Made by a program: the position numbers and the translations under genes
Assembly: GCA_030625885.1 (NCBI GenBank)
Contig: DAOUPZ010000018.1
Coordinates: 1-64,000, forward strand
Origin: Clostridia bacterium
GTDB taxonomy: Bacteria > Bacillota > DAOUPZ01
Direction of reading: 5' to 3'
Length of the DNA: 64,000 bases
Notes under the pieces: generated by a model
Database searches by the model: none
What the model was told of the DNA's origin: nothing
The model's input: only the letters and a program-made list of their open reading frames with translations
Part shown: one piece after another, positions 16,560 to 25,814 of the stretch
Position numbering within the stretch: the stretch's first letter is position 1
How the letters are laid out: each line of letters opens with the position of its first letter

Positions 16560-17387
16560 TTAGTTCATCCCTTCAATAATCCCCTTAACCAAAGGAATTA
16601 ATTTGGTTCGCGCCGCATCAGCCACACGCAATACTTCCAGATGCGCATGCGCTTCATCCTTTTTCTTTAAAGGCACATTGGTAATACAAGATATGCCCAT
16701 CACCTTCATTCCCGCATGTCGCGCTACTAAAACTTCCGGCACCGTGGACATTCCTACCGCATCTGCCCCCCAAACCTTAAACATCTTCAGTTCCGCAGTC
16801 GTTTCAAAGCTAGGACCTGTAACAGCAACATACACACCTGTTTGCAATGCTATATTCAGCTTTTCCCCCACACGATGCGCTAATGAACGCAACGTATCGT
16901 CATAGACATCATTCATAACCGGAAAACGCGTTCCCAACGCTTCATCATTAGGACCAATTAAGGGGTTAAAACCCATAAAATTAATATGATCTTCAATCAA
17001 CATTAAATCTCCGGTTTCAAAGACATCGTTCAATCCCCCAGCCGCATTTGTAACAATCAGATTTTTAATCCCCATTGCCTGCATGAGACGAACGGGATAA
17101 GTCACCTGTCGCATACTATGGCCTTCATAATAATGAAATCGTCCTTTCATAGCCATCACTGAGCGACCCCTTAAGTCTCCTAAAATAAGTTTTCCCGCAT
17201 GGCCCAAAACGGTTGTTTGCGGAAAATGAGGAATCTCTTCATAAGGAATCTCTATTTTATTTTCTATTTCATCAGATAATCCGCCTAATCCAGAACCCAG
17301 AATAATCCCTATTATTGGCTTGCGGTCTGTTATCCCCTTAATATATTCTATACTTGTTTGTATATTATCTCCCATTATCTGCATCAT
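16560..17387 (-). CDS. punA: Purine-nucleoside phosphorylase (trimeric type)
   Basis: 275 aa. [16 protein letters not shown] (phosphate loop), [18 protein letters not shown] and the purine-site [11 protein letters not shown] are typical. Phosphorolysis of guanosine/inosine and deoxy forms. AAGGAG lies 5 nt before ATG 17387. The order xerD-deoB-punA-dacF matches Bacillus, with pdp inserted. Confidence 0.95.
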   Translation of the reverse strand: MMQIMGDNIQTSIEYIKGITDRKPIIGIILGSGLGGLSDEIENKIEIPYEEIPHFPQTTVLGHAGKLILGDLRGRSVMAMKGRFHYYEGHSMRQVTYPVRLMQAMGIKNLIVTNAAGGLNDVFETGDLMLIEDHINFMGFNPLIGPNDEALGTRFPVMNDVYDDTLRSLAHRVGEKLNIALQTGVYVAVTGPSFETTAELKMFKVWGADAVGMSTVPEVLVARHAGMKVMGISCITNVPLKKKDEAHAHLEVLRVADAARTKLIPLVKGIIEGMN

Positions 17388-17672
17388 CGCTTCTCCTTTT
17401 TGTAGTAATAGTTATCAAGATCAGCTAAAGGCTTAAGGCTCAAAGCTGAAGGCTAAAAAACAAATATTTGAAAATCTTTTACCTTAGGCCTTAGGCTTTC
17501 AGGCTTCAGCCAATCTTTAATCTTTATCTCTTCCTTTAAGCTGATAGCTAAAATACCTTTAATCGTTATTCATTCAGCAACCAAAGGGAGCGCTCATTCC
17601 TCTTTCAGCGAACGCAGAGAGCGGTCTTCCCTCTATCTTTCCCTACATGCTACCTGCTGTCTACTACCTGCT
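17388..17672. repeat. Heptamer-repeat-rich gap
   Basis: Runs such as AAGGCTT AAGGCTC AAAGCTG AAGGCTA (17428-17460) and CCTTAGG CCTTAGG (about 17483-17500), followed by the GCGAACGCAGAGAGCG segment (about 17605-17625) seen also near 38.05, 39.13 and 39.98 kb. No gene. Confidence 0.6.
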
Positions 17673-18860
17673 TTATTTCTCTAATAGAATCTCCTGCCAA
17701 AAACTTTTCCCAGCATACGGCCACTTCATTCCAAAACCCTCTGCGAAAGTAGCGGCTATATCTGCAAACGTTTCCCGTATACCCAAGTCAACACCTTGTT
17801 TGGTGTCTTTTCCATATACCAGTAGAGGGGTATATTCCCGGGAATGATCCGTACTTGGTGTCGTCGGATCACAACCATGATCGCCGGTAAAGATAATTAA
17901 ATCTCCCGGCTGTCCTGCCTGTATCAACCGAGAAATCTGTTCATCAATCTCTTCTAAATGTCTTCCATAACCTTCTGCATCATTACGATGGCCGAATTGA
18001 GCATCAAAGTTAACGAGATTCGTAAAAATAACACCTCGATCAACTTGCTCCATAAATTTTAACGTGACTTCGATTCCATCCTGGTCATCTTTTGTATGAA
18101 TCGCTTCCGTAATACCTTGCCCCGCAAAAATGTCTTCAATTTTTCCTACAGCAGCAACCGTCTTCCCATCTGCCTTAAGCATGTCCAAGAATGTATCATG
18201 AGGCGGCTTACGGGAAAAGTCTTTGCGGTTTGGTGTACGCACAAAGCTGCCGGGCTCTCCCACAAATGGACGTGCAATCACCCGACCCACCTCATATTCT
18301 CCTTTTAAAATTCTCCGTGCTTGCAAGCACATCTCATATAACGCATCTATGGGGATAATATCCTCATGCGCTGCTATTTGAAAAACACTATCTGCAGAGG
18401 TATAAATAATAGGGAAGCCTGTTTCCATATGTTCTTTCCCTAGTTTTTCAATGATCTGTGTACCTGAAGCAACCTGATTCCCCAAAACTTTTCTGCCAAT
18501 GGCTTTTTCAAAAGGCATCATCACTTCTTCAGGAAATCCCTGTGGAAAAACAGGAAAAGGATGTTCGAGAACAACCCCCATCATTTCCCAATGTCCTGTT
18601 GTTGTATCTTTCCCTTTAGAAGCCTCCCTCAACTTGCCATAATTCCCTAAAATATGATGAGGCGGTTGTATTTTACTTGGATACGAAGCGATGTTACATA
18701 ATCCCAAATGATTCAAATTTGGCAAAGACAGCCCCCCTGCATAAGAAGCGGTATTTACCAATGTATTACTTCCCACATCACCGTATTCAGCAGCATCTGG
18801 TAATTCTCCAACACCAAGACTATCTAAAACAACGATAATACCACGTTTCAAGGCACTCAT
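17673..18860 (-). CDS. deoB: Phosphopentomutase
   Basis: 395 aa alkaline-phosphatase-superfamily enzyme. VVLDSLGVGELPDAAEYGD (metal Asp near the N-terminus), GKDTTTGHWEMMG (catalytic Thr region), FTGDHGCDPTTPSTDHSREY (second metal site). Converts (deoxy)ribose-1-phosphate to the 5-phosphate. Groups with punA and pdp in nucleoside salvage. The 3' end of the gene abuts heptamer-repeat DNA. Confidence 0.96.
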   Translation of the reverse strand: MSALKRGIIVVLDSLGVGELPDAAEYGDVGSNTLVNTASYAGGLSLPNLNHLGLCNIASYPSKIQPPHHILGNYGKLREASKGKDTTTGHWEMMGVVLEHPFPVFPQGFPEEVMMPFEKAIGRKVLGNQVASGTQIIEKLGKEHMETGFPIIYTSADSVFQIAAHEDIIPIDALYEMCLQARRILKGEYEVGRVIARPFVGEPGSFVRTPNRKDFSRKPPHDTFLDMLKADGKTVAAVGKIEDIFAGQGITEAIHTKDDQDGIEVTLKFMEQVDRGVIFTNLVNFDAQFGHRNDAEGYGRHLEEIDEQISRLIQAGQPGDLIIFTGDHGCDPTTPSTDHSREYTPLLVYGKDTKQGVDLGIRETFADIAATFAEGFGMKWPYAGKSFWQEILLEK

Positions 18861-18891
18861 CCTTATACTGCCTCCTTGTTAAGTAATTAAT

Positions 18892-19800
18892 TTACTGCAT
18901 GCCATCTTTTAAGTTAGCCCGAGGATGTGATTTTGTATATACTTCCCGCAAACGGATTTCTTTTAAGTGCGTATAAACTTGTGTCGTAGATATATCGGCA
19001 TGACCTAACATTTCCTGAACAGAGCGCAAATCAGCTCCGTTTTCCAGAAGATGTGTCGCAAATGAATGACGCAATGTATGCGGTGTAATATCTTTATCAA
19101 TTTCTGCTTTACTGGCATATTTTTTTACAATTTTCCAAAATCCTTGCCGGCTCAAACCTTTCCCATGATGGTTAACAAATAATGCTTTTTCATCCCGATT
19201 ACGAACTAACAACTGACGACCCTCTTCTATATATTGATTAACAAACTTAATCGCCATATCTCCCAGGGGAACAATTCTTTCCCGAGCTCCAGTGCCCCTG
19301 CATCGTAAAAATCCCATTTTTAAGTTAATATCTTCCTCACTGATAGATACTAATTCTGATACCCGGATACCCGTAGCATATAAGAGTTCCAACATCGCTC
19401 GATCTCGCAAACCTATAGCACCTGTTAAGTCAGGTTGACTCAATAATCTTTCCGTCTCCATAATCGTTAAGATCTGAGGTAACCGCTTTTCAGGTTTAGG
19501 CGTTTCTAAATGAGCAGTAGGATCTTTGATAAAATCATTTTCCCGCATAAGAAATTGATAAAAACATTTTACGACTGCCAAGTTGCGAGAAATGGTTGAA
19601 GTTGCTTTTCCTTTTTTCTGTAAATATAATAAAAAAGTAATAATGCAGGCTTTATCAACTTTCTCCACATCTGTTATACTCTTTTCTTGGAGAAACACAA
19701 AAAAATTCTGTAAGTCACTCTCATATGCTATAATCGTATTTTGTGCTAAACCTCTTTCCTTTTTTAAATATGTCACAAATTGTTCCAACCATTTTTTCAT
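18892..19800 (-). CDS. xerD: Tyrosine recombinase XerD
   Basis: 302 aa. N-terminal SAM-like domain (1-85) and catalytic domain with R146 (ATGIRVSEL), H241/R244 (HTLRHSF), H267 (LGHADI) and Y276. Resolves chromosome dimers with XerC at dif. Odd point: the beta-hairpin that normally reads GKGxKER reads GTGARER (169-175), so the usual catalytic Lys is Thr here. Position between the YqzK-like gene and deoB is as in Bacillus. Confidence 0.93.
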   Translation of the reverse strand: MKKWLEQFVTYLKKERGLAQNTIIAYESDLQNFFVFLQEKSITDVEKVDKACIITFLLYLQKKGKATSTISRNLAVVKCFYQFLMRENDFIKDPTAHLETPKPEKRLPQILTIMETERLLSQPDLTGAIGLRDRAMLELLYATGIRVSELVSISEEDINLKMGFLRCRGTGARERIVPLGDMAIKFVNQYIEEGRQLLVRNRDEKALFVNHHGKGLSRQGFWKIVKKYASKAEIDKDITPHTLRHSFATHLLENGADLRSVQEMLGHADISTTQVYTHLKEIRLREVYTKSHPRANLKDGMQ

Positions 19801-19932
19801 CTTTACCCAACCTCACTTATCACTCATTAATATACCGCCAATTAGCTTTTATTAAACATGAGTCCATAGTCTTCTTTATTTATTCCACATTTTAGCAACT
19901 GATTCCTGCACATTTATTTCTTTCTCTCTTTT

Positions 19933-20184
19933 TCATTCTTGAATTTCACGGTAAGTCCTTTGAAATTCAAAAACAAATTTGTCCAAAAGAGTATCTTGAG
20001 GCATTTGATCTACTTTCATGACACGATTAGGCACTACTTTTCTCTCTCCGGTAGCAACAGGCATCAAAGGCTTGGTAATCGTCAAAAACACAGGAATAAT
20101 AATCGCAAGAATAACAACTAAAGCAATAAGTTGAAAAACCATTTTCAAACGTGGCTTCATACTAATTTGAAATGAAACGGACAA
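19933..20184 (-). CDS. YqzK-like (DUF4227) small membrane protein
   Basis: 83 aa using TTG 20184, 8 nt after GGGAGG; an ATG at 20160 is the alternative. One membrane segment (about residues 18-37, QLIALVVILAIIIPVFLTI) and a soluble tail ending KFVFEFQRTYREIQE. Assigned by size, topology and its place just before xerD, where Bacillus has yqzK; the sequence match is weak. Confidence 0.6.
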   Translation of the reverse strand: MSVSFQISMKPRLKMVFQLIALVVILAIIIPVFLTITKPLMPVATGERKVVPNRVMKVDQMPQDTLLDKFVFEFQRTYREIQE

Positions 20185-20248
20185 TAAAATCACCTCCCAC
20201 TCTATGATTATGTTAATTTCATGCAGAGTAGAACTGATAGTATTGTGG

Positions 20249-20254
20249 TATAAT
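20249..20254 (+). promoter_or_regulatory. Extended -10 promoter for tmcAL
   Basis: TGGTATAAT gives a full -10 hexamer with the TGn extension and no good -35 match. It lies about 185 nt before the tmcAL start; heptamer repeats fill the leader. Confidence 0.5.
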
Positions 20255-20436
20255 GTTCTATATATGAAAAGATTTTAACGTACATATTATCACTGCTATT
20301 AGAAGCAGGTAGGACGCTCCCTCTGGTCGCTTGTAGCAGGTAGCTGTTCCCTACCTGCTCTACTTAGCGTTTGACAATAAATTCAAGGAATCAACACTTC
20401 AAATTCTTACAACAAAATCTGGGAGGCATATATAGC

Positions 20437-21696
20437 ATGCGTATTGCCGGAATCATTGCGGAATATAACCCTTTTCATAACGGGCACTACTATCATATTG
20501 AACGCACACGGGAAGAAACCGGAGCTGACGGCATTGTATGTGTCATCAGCGGTCATTTTACCCAACGCGGTGAACCCGCACTCGTAGATAAATGGGCAAG
20601 AACAGAGATGGCACTACAAAGTGGTGCTGACGTTATTCTGGAGCTGCCAACCGTTTTTGCCACAGGCAGCGCACAATACTTTGCTAGAGGCGGCATAGCA
20701 ACCCTGCAAGCGACAGGGGTTATCGATCATTTATCATTTGGCAGCGAAACACCCCAACTAGAGCTGCTCCAAAAAATTGCTTCCATCCTCTCGCAAGAAC
20801 CCTCTCTATATAAAGAACACTTAATCGCTCATCTCAAAAACGGTTTGAGCTACCCCCATGCACGTATGCAGGCTTTATTGAATTACCTAAAAGCAATTGA
20901 TCCCTCATCCATTGAAAGAATAGAATATATTCTAAAACAGCCAAATAATATCCTGGCCATCGAATACCTTCAAGCGTTACAATATTGGAATTTTTCGATA
21001 TCTCCACTCGCAATCGAGCGCCTAGGCACATCTTATCACGAAGAACAGTTAAATGATCGTTCATCCCTCTCCAGTGCAACTGCCATTCGGAAACAGGTTC
21101 TGTCAGGAAATCATTTCTCACGTATTAAACCGTATATTCCTGAACACGCTTTATCCATTTTAAACAGGGAAATTAAAAACGGAAAAGGTCCGGTTATGTG
21201 GGAAAATTTATCTCAAACGCTATTGGTTTTGCTGCGTCAGGCTACACCTCAAACATTAGCACACTTCCCTGAGATGGAAATCGGACTTGAAAACCGTTTT
21301 CTCCAGGCTGCCTATCAATCAACAACTTTAACTCACTTATTAGAGCACGTTAAGACGAAACGTTATACCTATACACGTCTCCAACGCATCTTATGCTATA
21401 TCTTATTGGGATTGACAAAAGAAAAACAAGGGAGATTAATTGATGATGGCCCTCAATATTTACGTATACTGGGGTTTTCTCAAACAGGCCAACAGATTCT
21501 TCAACAAATGAAACACCATGCCGCCTTGCCTCTGCTCACGACCATTGGCAAACATACCTTTTCCAAACAATCACAAACATTTATAGATATGCTGAAATTA
21601 GACTTATTGGCAAGCGATCTTTATACCTTAGCTTTCCCTGATGTAACCAGACGAACAGGAAACTGTGATTATTACAAGCAAGTGATTAGAATATGA
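20437..21696 (+). CDS. tmcAL: tRNA(Met) cytidine acetate ligase TmcAL (YlbM)
   Basis: 419 aa from ATG 20437 (GGGAGG upstream). AGIIAEYNPFHNGHYYHIE is the nucleotidyltransferase-like signature with the HNGH ATP motif; SGHFTQRGEPALVDKWAR follows. Makes N4-acetylcytidine at the anticodon wobble position of elongator tRNA-Met using acetate and ATP. Plus-strand, opposite to its ylb neighbours. Confidence 0.94.
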   Translation: MRIAGIIAEYNPFHNGHYYHIERTREETGADGIVCVISGHFTQRGEPALVDKWARTEMALQSGADVILELPTVFATGSAQYFARGGIATLQATGVIDHLSFGSETPQLELLQKIASILSQEPSLYKEHLIAHLKNGLSYPHARMQALLNYLKAIDPSSIERIEYILKQPNNILAIEYLQALQYWNFSISPLAIERLGTSYHEEQLNDRSSLSSATAIRKQVLSGNHFSRIKPYIPEHALSILNREIKNGKGPVMWENLSQTLLVLLRQATPQTLAHFPEMEIGLENRFLQAAYQSTTLTHLLEHVKTKRYTYTRLQRILCYILLGLTKEKQGRLIDDGPQYLRILGFSQTGQQILQQMKHHAALPLLTTIGKHTFSKQSQTFIDMLKLDLLASDLYTLAFPDVTRRTGNCDYYKQVIRI

Positions 21697-21720
21697 GAAA
21701 GACGGCTGAAGCCGTCTTTC
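21697..21720 (+). terminator. tmcAL terminator
   Basis: GAAAGACGGC / GCCGTCTTTC stem with a TGAA loop, directly after the stop. The T run is short. Confidence 0.75.
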
Positions 21721-21863
21721 AGTTGACAGTTGATAGTGGACAGTTGACAGTTAAAAAAACAAAACCATAAAGAAATAAAAATAAATTCTACTTCGCTAGC
21801 GAACAATTTGTTGTAAGTTCTTTATATGTCATGCAATAAAGAACTTACATTACAGGTTTGCAG

Positions 21864-21924
21864 GAAAAGCGAAGGAAAGATGGGGACATTCTATGAGGCA
21901 CGAGTGGTGTGTCCCCATGTTGCC
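21864..21924. repeat. GGGGACA palindromic element, copy 1
   Basis: GATGGGGACATTCTATGAGG and GGTGTGTCCCCATGTTGCC form an imperfect hairpin. Related copies are at 37980-38032, 58803-58857 and 61869-61921. It sits inside another repeat that is uninterrupted at 58132-58194. Confidence 0.7.
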
Positions 21925-21994
21925 AGAGCAATTCTAAATGTAAAAACTTTAATGCAATTTATATAGTTTGCTGATACATTATTATTTGATAAGA

Positions 21995-22026
21995 AAAACA
22001 CCAGATGAATATTCATCTGGTGTTTT
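21995..22026 (-). terminator. ylbL terminator, perfect 32-bp palindrome
   Basis: AAAACACCAGATGAAT and its exact complement with no loop bases left over; T run after it on the minus strand, 6 nt past the stop. Confidence 0.85.
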
Positions 22027-22031
22027 CCTTA

Positions 22032-23027
22032 TTAAGCAACATTGTCTAACGTATTCAAAAATTCCATCGCATCTTTAAAATTTTCCACGGGAATCAGCTT
22101 AATATCTTTAGCCCCTTGCTTAGCCTCCTCAAGGTTATTAACAGGAGCAAAGAAATATTCTGCACCTTCCCGCTCAGCAGCAATCACTTTTTGCTTAATA
22201 CCGCCAATCTCACCCACATCTCCATTAATATCAATCGTTCCTGTTCCTGCAATACGATATTCTCGTGAAATATCCTCAGGTTTTAACTGATTATAAATCT
22301 CTAATGAAAACATGAGACCCGCTGAAGGCCCTGCAATATTTTCTGTATCGAAATTAATGTCTACAGGAAGATGGTATTCAAGATCTTGCGTTACAACAAG
22401 TATCTTTACAACAGGCTTACCCGGTTTCTCAGGCACTTCTCCAGTCTTAACGTCCGTTTCAAAAATTTCTTCTCCCCGTTTTACCTTAAGATGTACCGTA
22501 TCCCCCACCTTTCGATCTTGAACCGCATTGACCAACTCTTCGGAAACAATGACTTCCTTCCCGTCTACCGCTTCAATCACATCTCCAGCTTCTAATTTTC
22601 CCTGGGCAGGACTATCCGGCAACACCTTATGAACCGTCACCTTTCCAGAAACATCTACTTTTTCCCCGGCTTCCTTCAAGGCAACAATACCGGATGAAAG
22701 TTGGCTTTCTTCCATCATGATTTTCATAATTTCTAAATATTCATCCATATCTATATCCTGCGGCAACATTTGGGTTGCAGGGATGACATCGATATCAGGA
22801 TTAAGCATTCCCCAAATAAGCTTTAAAGTACTGGCCCGCTGGGTAGAAACAGCAGTCAATAAAAAAGCCCCCTGATCATCGTCATCTCCATTCTCAACGG
22901 AAACAATTTGGCTCAAATCCGTAGCAACGCCTGGTTGAATGATGAAATAATTAACTGGATAAAACACAAATAAACCTAATAAAACAAACAAAACAATAAT
23001 CTTTAAAAACGATCTGATTTTTCTCAC
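22032..23027 (-). CDS. ylbL: PDZ and Lon-type protease domain protein (YlbL)
   Basis: 331 aa, GTG start directly after the ylbK stop. Membrane anchor at residues about 8-30; PDZ domain about 125-200; Lon (S16) proteolytic domain with S235 (AGPSAGLMFSLE) and K278 (GGIKQK), 43 residues apart as in Lon. Membrane-tethered protease of unknown substrate; in Bacillus linked to DNA-damage checkpoint recovery. Confidence 0.92.
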   Translation of the reverse strand: MRKIRSFLKIIVLFVLLGLFVFYPVNYFIIQPGVATDLSQIVSVENGDDDDQGAFLLTAVSTQRASTLKLIWGMLNPDIDVIPATQMLPQDIDMDEYLEIMKIMMEESQLSSGIVALKEAGEKVDVSGKVTVHKVLPDSPAQGKLEAGDVIEAVDGKEVIVSEELVNAVQDRKVGDTVHLKVKRGEEIFETDVKTGEVPEKPGKPVVKILVVTQDLEYHLPVDINFDTENIAGPSAGLMFSLEIYNQLKPEDISREYRIAGTGTIDINGDVGEIGGIKQKVIAAEREGAEYFFAPVNNLEEAKQGAKDIKLIPVENFKDAMEFLNTLDNVA

Positions 23028-23873
23028 TTATTTCCCTTCCTTCTCCTTAATCACTCGCCATATATCAGGCAAAACAGCTTCCGCTGCCAGCATTCCACAT
23101 GCTATACATTCTTCCCGCCTTTCAAATTTAGCCGTTGAAAATTCTCCTACTTGAGGTCGGATAAAAATATCTGCATCAGGAACATAGGCTTGTAAAGCAT
23201 GATGATCTAAAATTTCAATAGACTGCATAATAATATCACACGCATTATTCACTTCATTAAAATGAAAATCCGATCCCACGTCAACCCCAATAATCACATC
23301 CAACCCCAAATCGCGAGTTTCCCTTACCGGTACACGGCTGGTTACGCCCCCATCCACCAATGTTCTTCCCCCTAAAATAACAGGTTCAAAAATACCCGGT
23401 ATAGAAATACTCGCACGAACAGCTTGAGCGATCTCCCCTTCTTGGAAAACAACCGCTTCTCCCCGTTCAATATCAGATGCAATGACTGCCAAAGGAATAT
23501 TTGCTTGTGCAAATGTTTTCTCTTTCGTCAAAAGTCGTATAAACTGATAGATTTTTTCTCCGTAAATAATACCTTTCCGAGAAAAAAAAACTCTCATGAT
23601 TTCTTTCATTTTTTCTTTGGTCACAAAATCCCGTGGAGAAATGACCGGATCAATCAATGTCCTAATATCTAAATTATATACTAATTTTTCTAGTAGTTCT
23701 AAATCTATACCCGTCGCATAAAAAGCGCCTACTACAGCTCCGATACTAGAACCCACTATATAATCAATAGGAATACCTTCCCGCTTTAAAACCTTTAATA
23801 CACCAATATGTGCTAAACCCCGCCCCCCTCCAGACCCTAAGGCAAGTCCTACTTTTATCTTGTCTTCCTGCAT
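23028..23873 (-). CDS. ylbK: Patatin-like phospholipase family protein (YlbK)
   Basis: 281 aa from ATG 23873. GLALGSGGGRGLAHIGVL oxyanion loop, nucleophile S43 in GSSIG, and Asp174 in VDGG complete the Ser-Asp dyad. Cytosolic lipid hydrolase of the RssA/YchK type. Start could also be 23885. Immediately upstream of ylbL, as in Bacillus. Confidence 0.92.
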   Translation of the reverse strand: MQEDKIKVGLALGSGGGRGLAHIGVLKVLKREGIPIDYIVGSSIGAVVGAFYATGIDLELLEKLVYNLDIRTLIDPVISPRDFVTKEKMKEIMRVFFSRKGIIYGEKIYQFIRLLTKEKTFAQANIPLAVIASDIERGEAVVFQEGEIAQAVRASISIPGIFEPVILGGRTLVDGGVTSRVPVRETRDLGLDVIIGVDVGSDFHFNEVNNACDIIMQSIEILDHHALQAYVPDADIFIRPQVGEFSTAKFERREECIACGMLAAEAVLPDIWRVIKEKEGK

Positions 23874-23968
23874 ATCACTCACCATCTAGTTGTCAATCTC
23901 CCTTTACTGTACAATTTATTTTATAAATATGTCTTATCTTATTCTTACAAAAACAAAATAGACCTGAA

Positions 23969-23997
23969 GCATATCTTCTCATGTCATCCCATATATA
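23969..23997 (+). promoter_or_regulatory. Putative SigE promoter of ylbJ
   Basis: GCATATC (-35; 23969-23975) - 14 nt - CATATATA (-10; 23990-23997) against KMATATT and CATAYAHT, one mismatch in each. ylbJ belongs to the SigE regulon in Bacillus. The leader of about 130 nt is made of heptamer repeats (GCTGAAG/GCTGAAA). Confidence 0.5.
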
Positions 23998-24137
23998 TTA
24001 TTGGAAAGATTTAAAAAATGCTGAAGGCTGAAAACTGATAGCCAAAAGCTGAAAACTAAAGATAATGACAAAAGTCTTTTGAATGTTTCTTTAGCCTTTA
24101 GCTTTATGCCTTAAGCCATTAATACCTGGAGGAAAAA

Positions 24138-25334
24138 ATGAACACATCTTCTTACCGCTGCCACATCACAAATATAGCCTTTGCTTTTAGCAGCCTATTT
24201 ATAGCTCTCTGTATGGTTTTTTCTCCGGAACATACTTTACTAGCCTCTAAGAATGGCATAAAAATTTGGTGGGAAACCGTTTTCCCTGCTTTGCTGCCCT
24301 TTTGTATCATGTCTGATATCCTGGTTGGACTAGGCGTTGTACAATTCGTAGGCGTTTTATTAGAGCCATTGATGCGTCCGCTATTCAACGTTCCGGGTAC
24401 CGGTGGTTTTGTATTAGCTATGGGTTTTGCGAGCGGCTACCCAATTGGTGCTATTTTAACAGCACGCCTGCATGAACAGAATCTCTGTACACCTGCTGAA
24501 GGAGAGCGTCTTGTTACGTTCACAACAACATCTGACCCCATTTTCATTGGTGGCGCAGTCGCACTAGGGATGTTTGGCAATGGTCACTTAGCGCTCCTAC
24601 TAATGTTAGGCCACTATTTATCCAGCTTAATCGTTGGCATCATCTTTCGATTTTGGAAAAAAGGAGATGCCTCATCAAGTCCGCTTACATCATCTGATCC
24701 CATCATCTTAAAAGCCTTCAAGGCCTTATTTGCTGCAAGGAAAAATGATAACCGACCCATAGGAAAAATAATGGGTGATGCTGTGCGCCAGGGATTACAA
24801 ACCTTATTATTAGTTGGCGGATTTATTATTCTATTTTCTGTGCTAATGGAAATGCTAACCCTAATCGGTTTCATTACAATGGTAACACACTTCCTGTCTA
24901 AGCTTACTGTCTATCTTCATGTAGACCCATTGTTATTAGATGGATTAGTCAAAGGCTTTTTTGAAATGACTAACGGTCAAAACGCTCTAAGTCAAACAAA
25001 TGCCCCAATAGCCCAAAAAATGATCGCTGCCAGCCTCTTACTGGGATGGGCTGGCTTATCGATTCAAGCACAAATTTTAAGTATTATTCAAGATGCAAAT
25101 ATCAAATCCAATGCTTTTGTTATTTCCAAAATGGTCTACGCCATAATAGCCCCATTTATCACTTTTATTTTAATCAAAATTAATCCGCTTCTGCTTGATG
25201 TGTTTTCTCAACCATCCATTCCATCTCTTACGGGACTATTCTCTCTTGAAAAAATGTTATTAATCTTTATCATGACTCTAAGCTGTTTATTATTACTCAG
25301 TTTATTCTGCCATCTCTTAAAGAAAACGACCTGA
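24138..25334 (+). CDS. ylbJ: Sporulation integral membrane protein YlbJ
   Basis: 398 aa, TGGAGG before ATG. Two halves with nucleoside-recognition (Gate) motifs: GFASGYPIGAILTARLHEQN with TTSDPIFIGGAVALGMFG in the first, and FEMTNGQNALSQ in the second. Eight to ten membrane helices. Needed for spore cortex formation in Bacillus. It is on the plus strand while ylbK/L and coaD/rsmD are on the minus strand, so it must have its own promoter. Confidence 0.93.
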   Translation: MNTSSYRCHITNIAFAFSSLFIALCMVFSPEHTLLASKNGIKIWWETVFPALLPFCIMSDILVGLGVVQFVGVLLEPLMRPLFNVPGTGGFVLAMGFASGYPIGAILTARLHEQNLCTPAEGERLVTFTTTSDPIFIGGAVALGMFGNGHLALLLMLGHYLSSLIVGIIFRFWKKGDASSSPLTSSDPIILKAFKALFAARKNDNRPIGKIMGDAVRQGLQTLLLVGGFIILFSVLMEMLTLIGFITMVTHFLSKLTVYLHVDPLLLDGLVKGFFEMTNGQNALSQTNAPIAQKMIAASLLLGWAGLSIQAQILSIIQDANIKSNAFVISKMVYAIIAPFITFILIKINPLLLDVFSQPSIPSLTGLFSLEKMLLIFIMTLSCLLLLSLFCHLLKKTT

Positions 25335-25342
25335 AAAATTGC

Positions 25343-25810
25343 TTAGGCCTCTTGAGGCAACTCATTATTTCTTACTCTCAACTGTTGCTGTCCATTTTGC
25401 ACGGTTGACAAAGCACGCCCTAATTGAAGTTCTAATTGGCTTAATACAGTTGCAGCATATTCATCCGCCCCTTGACGAATATCCAAAGCAATACTCTGCG
25501 CTTCCTCAAGAATTAATTGGCTTTGTTCTTTGGCATACTGTACAACCTCATTCTCTTCTGCCATTTCTTTCACCTGCTCCTGCGCCTCAAGTAAAATCCC
25601 ATTAGCCTCTTCCCGTGCCTCTGCTAAAATTTCTTCCCTTTCTTTCATCACCATTTTAGCTTCTCTCATTTCGTTTGGTAAATTGAGTCTGATTTCATCA
25701 ATCGTATCCAATAATTTTTCCTTAGAAATGAGGGATTTGTCTGAAAAGGGTACATTAGAAGCTTTGTCTACCATTTCCTCCAATTCATTAAATAAAGTAA
25801 CTAAACTCAT
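25343..25810 (-). CDS. Coiled-coil protein downstream of coaD
   Basis: 155 aa from ATG 25810 (GGGAGG 9 nt before). Almost wholly helical: MREAKMVMKEREEILAEARE, then repeated EA-rich heptads through about residue 125. It resembles ATP-synthase b/E-subunit stalk helices and is often auto-annotated as an ATPase, but no nucleotide-binding motif is present. Starts 5 nt after the coaD stop. Confidence 0.8.
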   Translation of the reverse strand: MSLVTLFNELEEMVDKASNVPFSDKSLISKEKLLDTIDEIRLNLPNEMREAKMVMKEREEILAEAREEANGILLEAQEQVKEMAEENEVVQYAKEQSQLILEEAQSIALDIRQGADEYAATVLSQLELQLGRALSTVQNGQQQLRVRNNELPQEA

Positions 25811-25814
25811 CTTC

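Larger units (their letters stand above)
21721..22031. repeat. Convergent gap with heptamers, a palindromic element and a nested repeat
   Basis: CAGTTGA heptamers (21720-21755); a GTAAGTTCTTTAT/ATAAAGAACTTAC hairpin (about 21813-21848); a repeat shared with 58132-58194 that is interrupted at 21864-21924 by a GGGGACA...TGTCCCC element; and the ylbL terminator (21995-22026). Confidence 0.6.

Noticed and set aside
17580..17640. GCGAACGCAGAGAGCG segments as CRISPR repeats
   Set aside because: Copies lie in separate gaps far apart, with no regular spacers.
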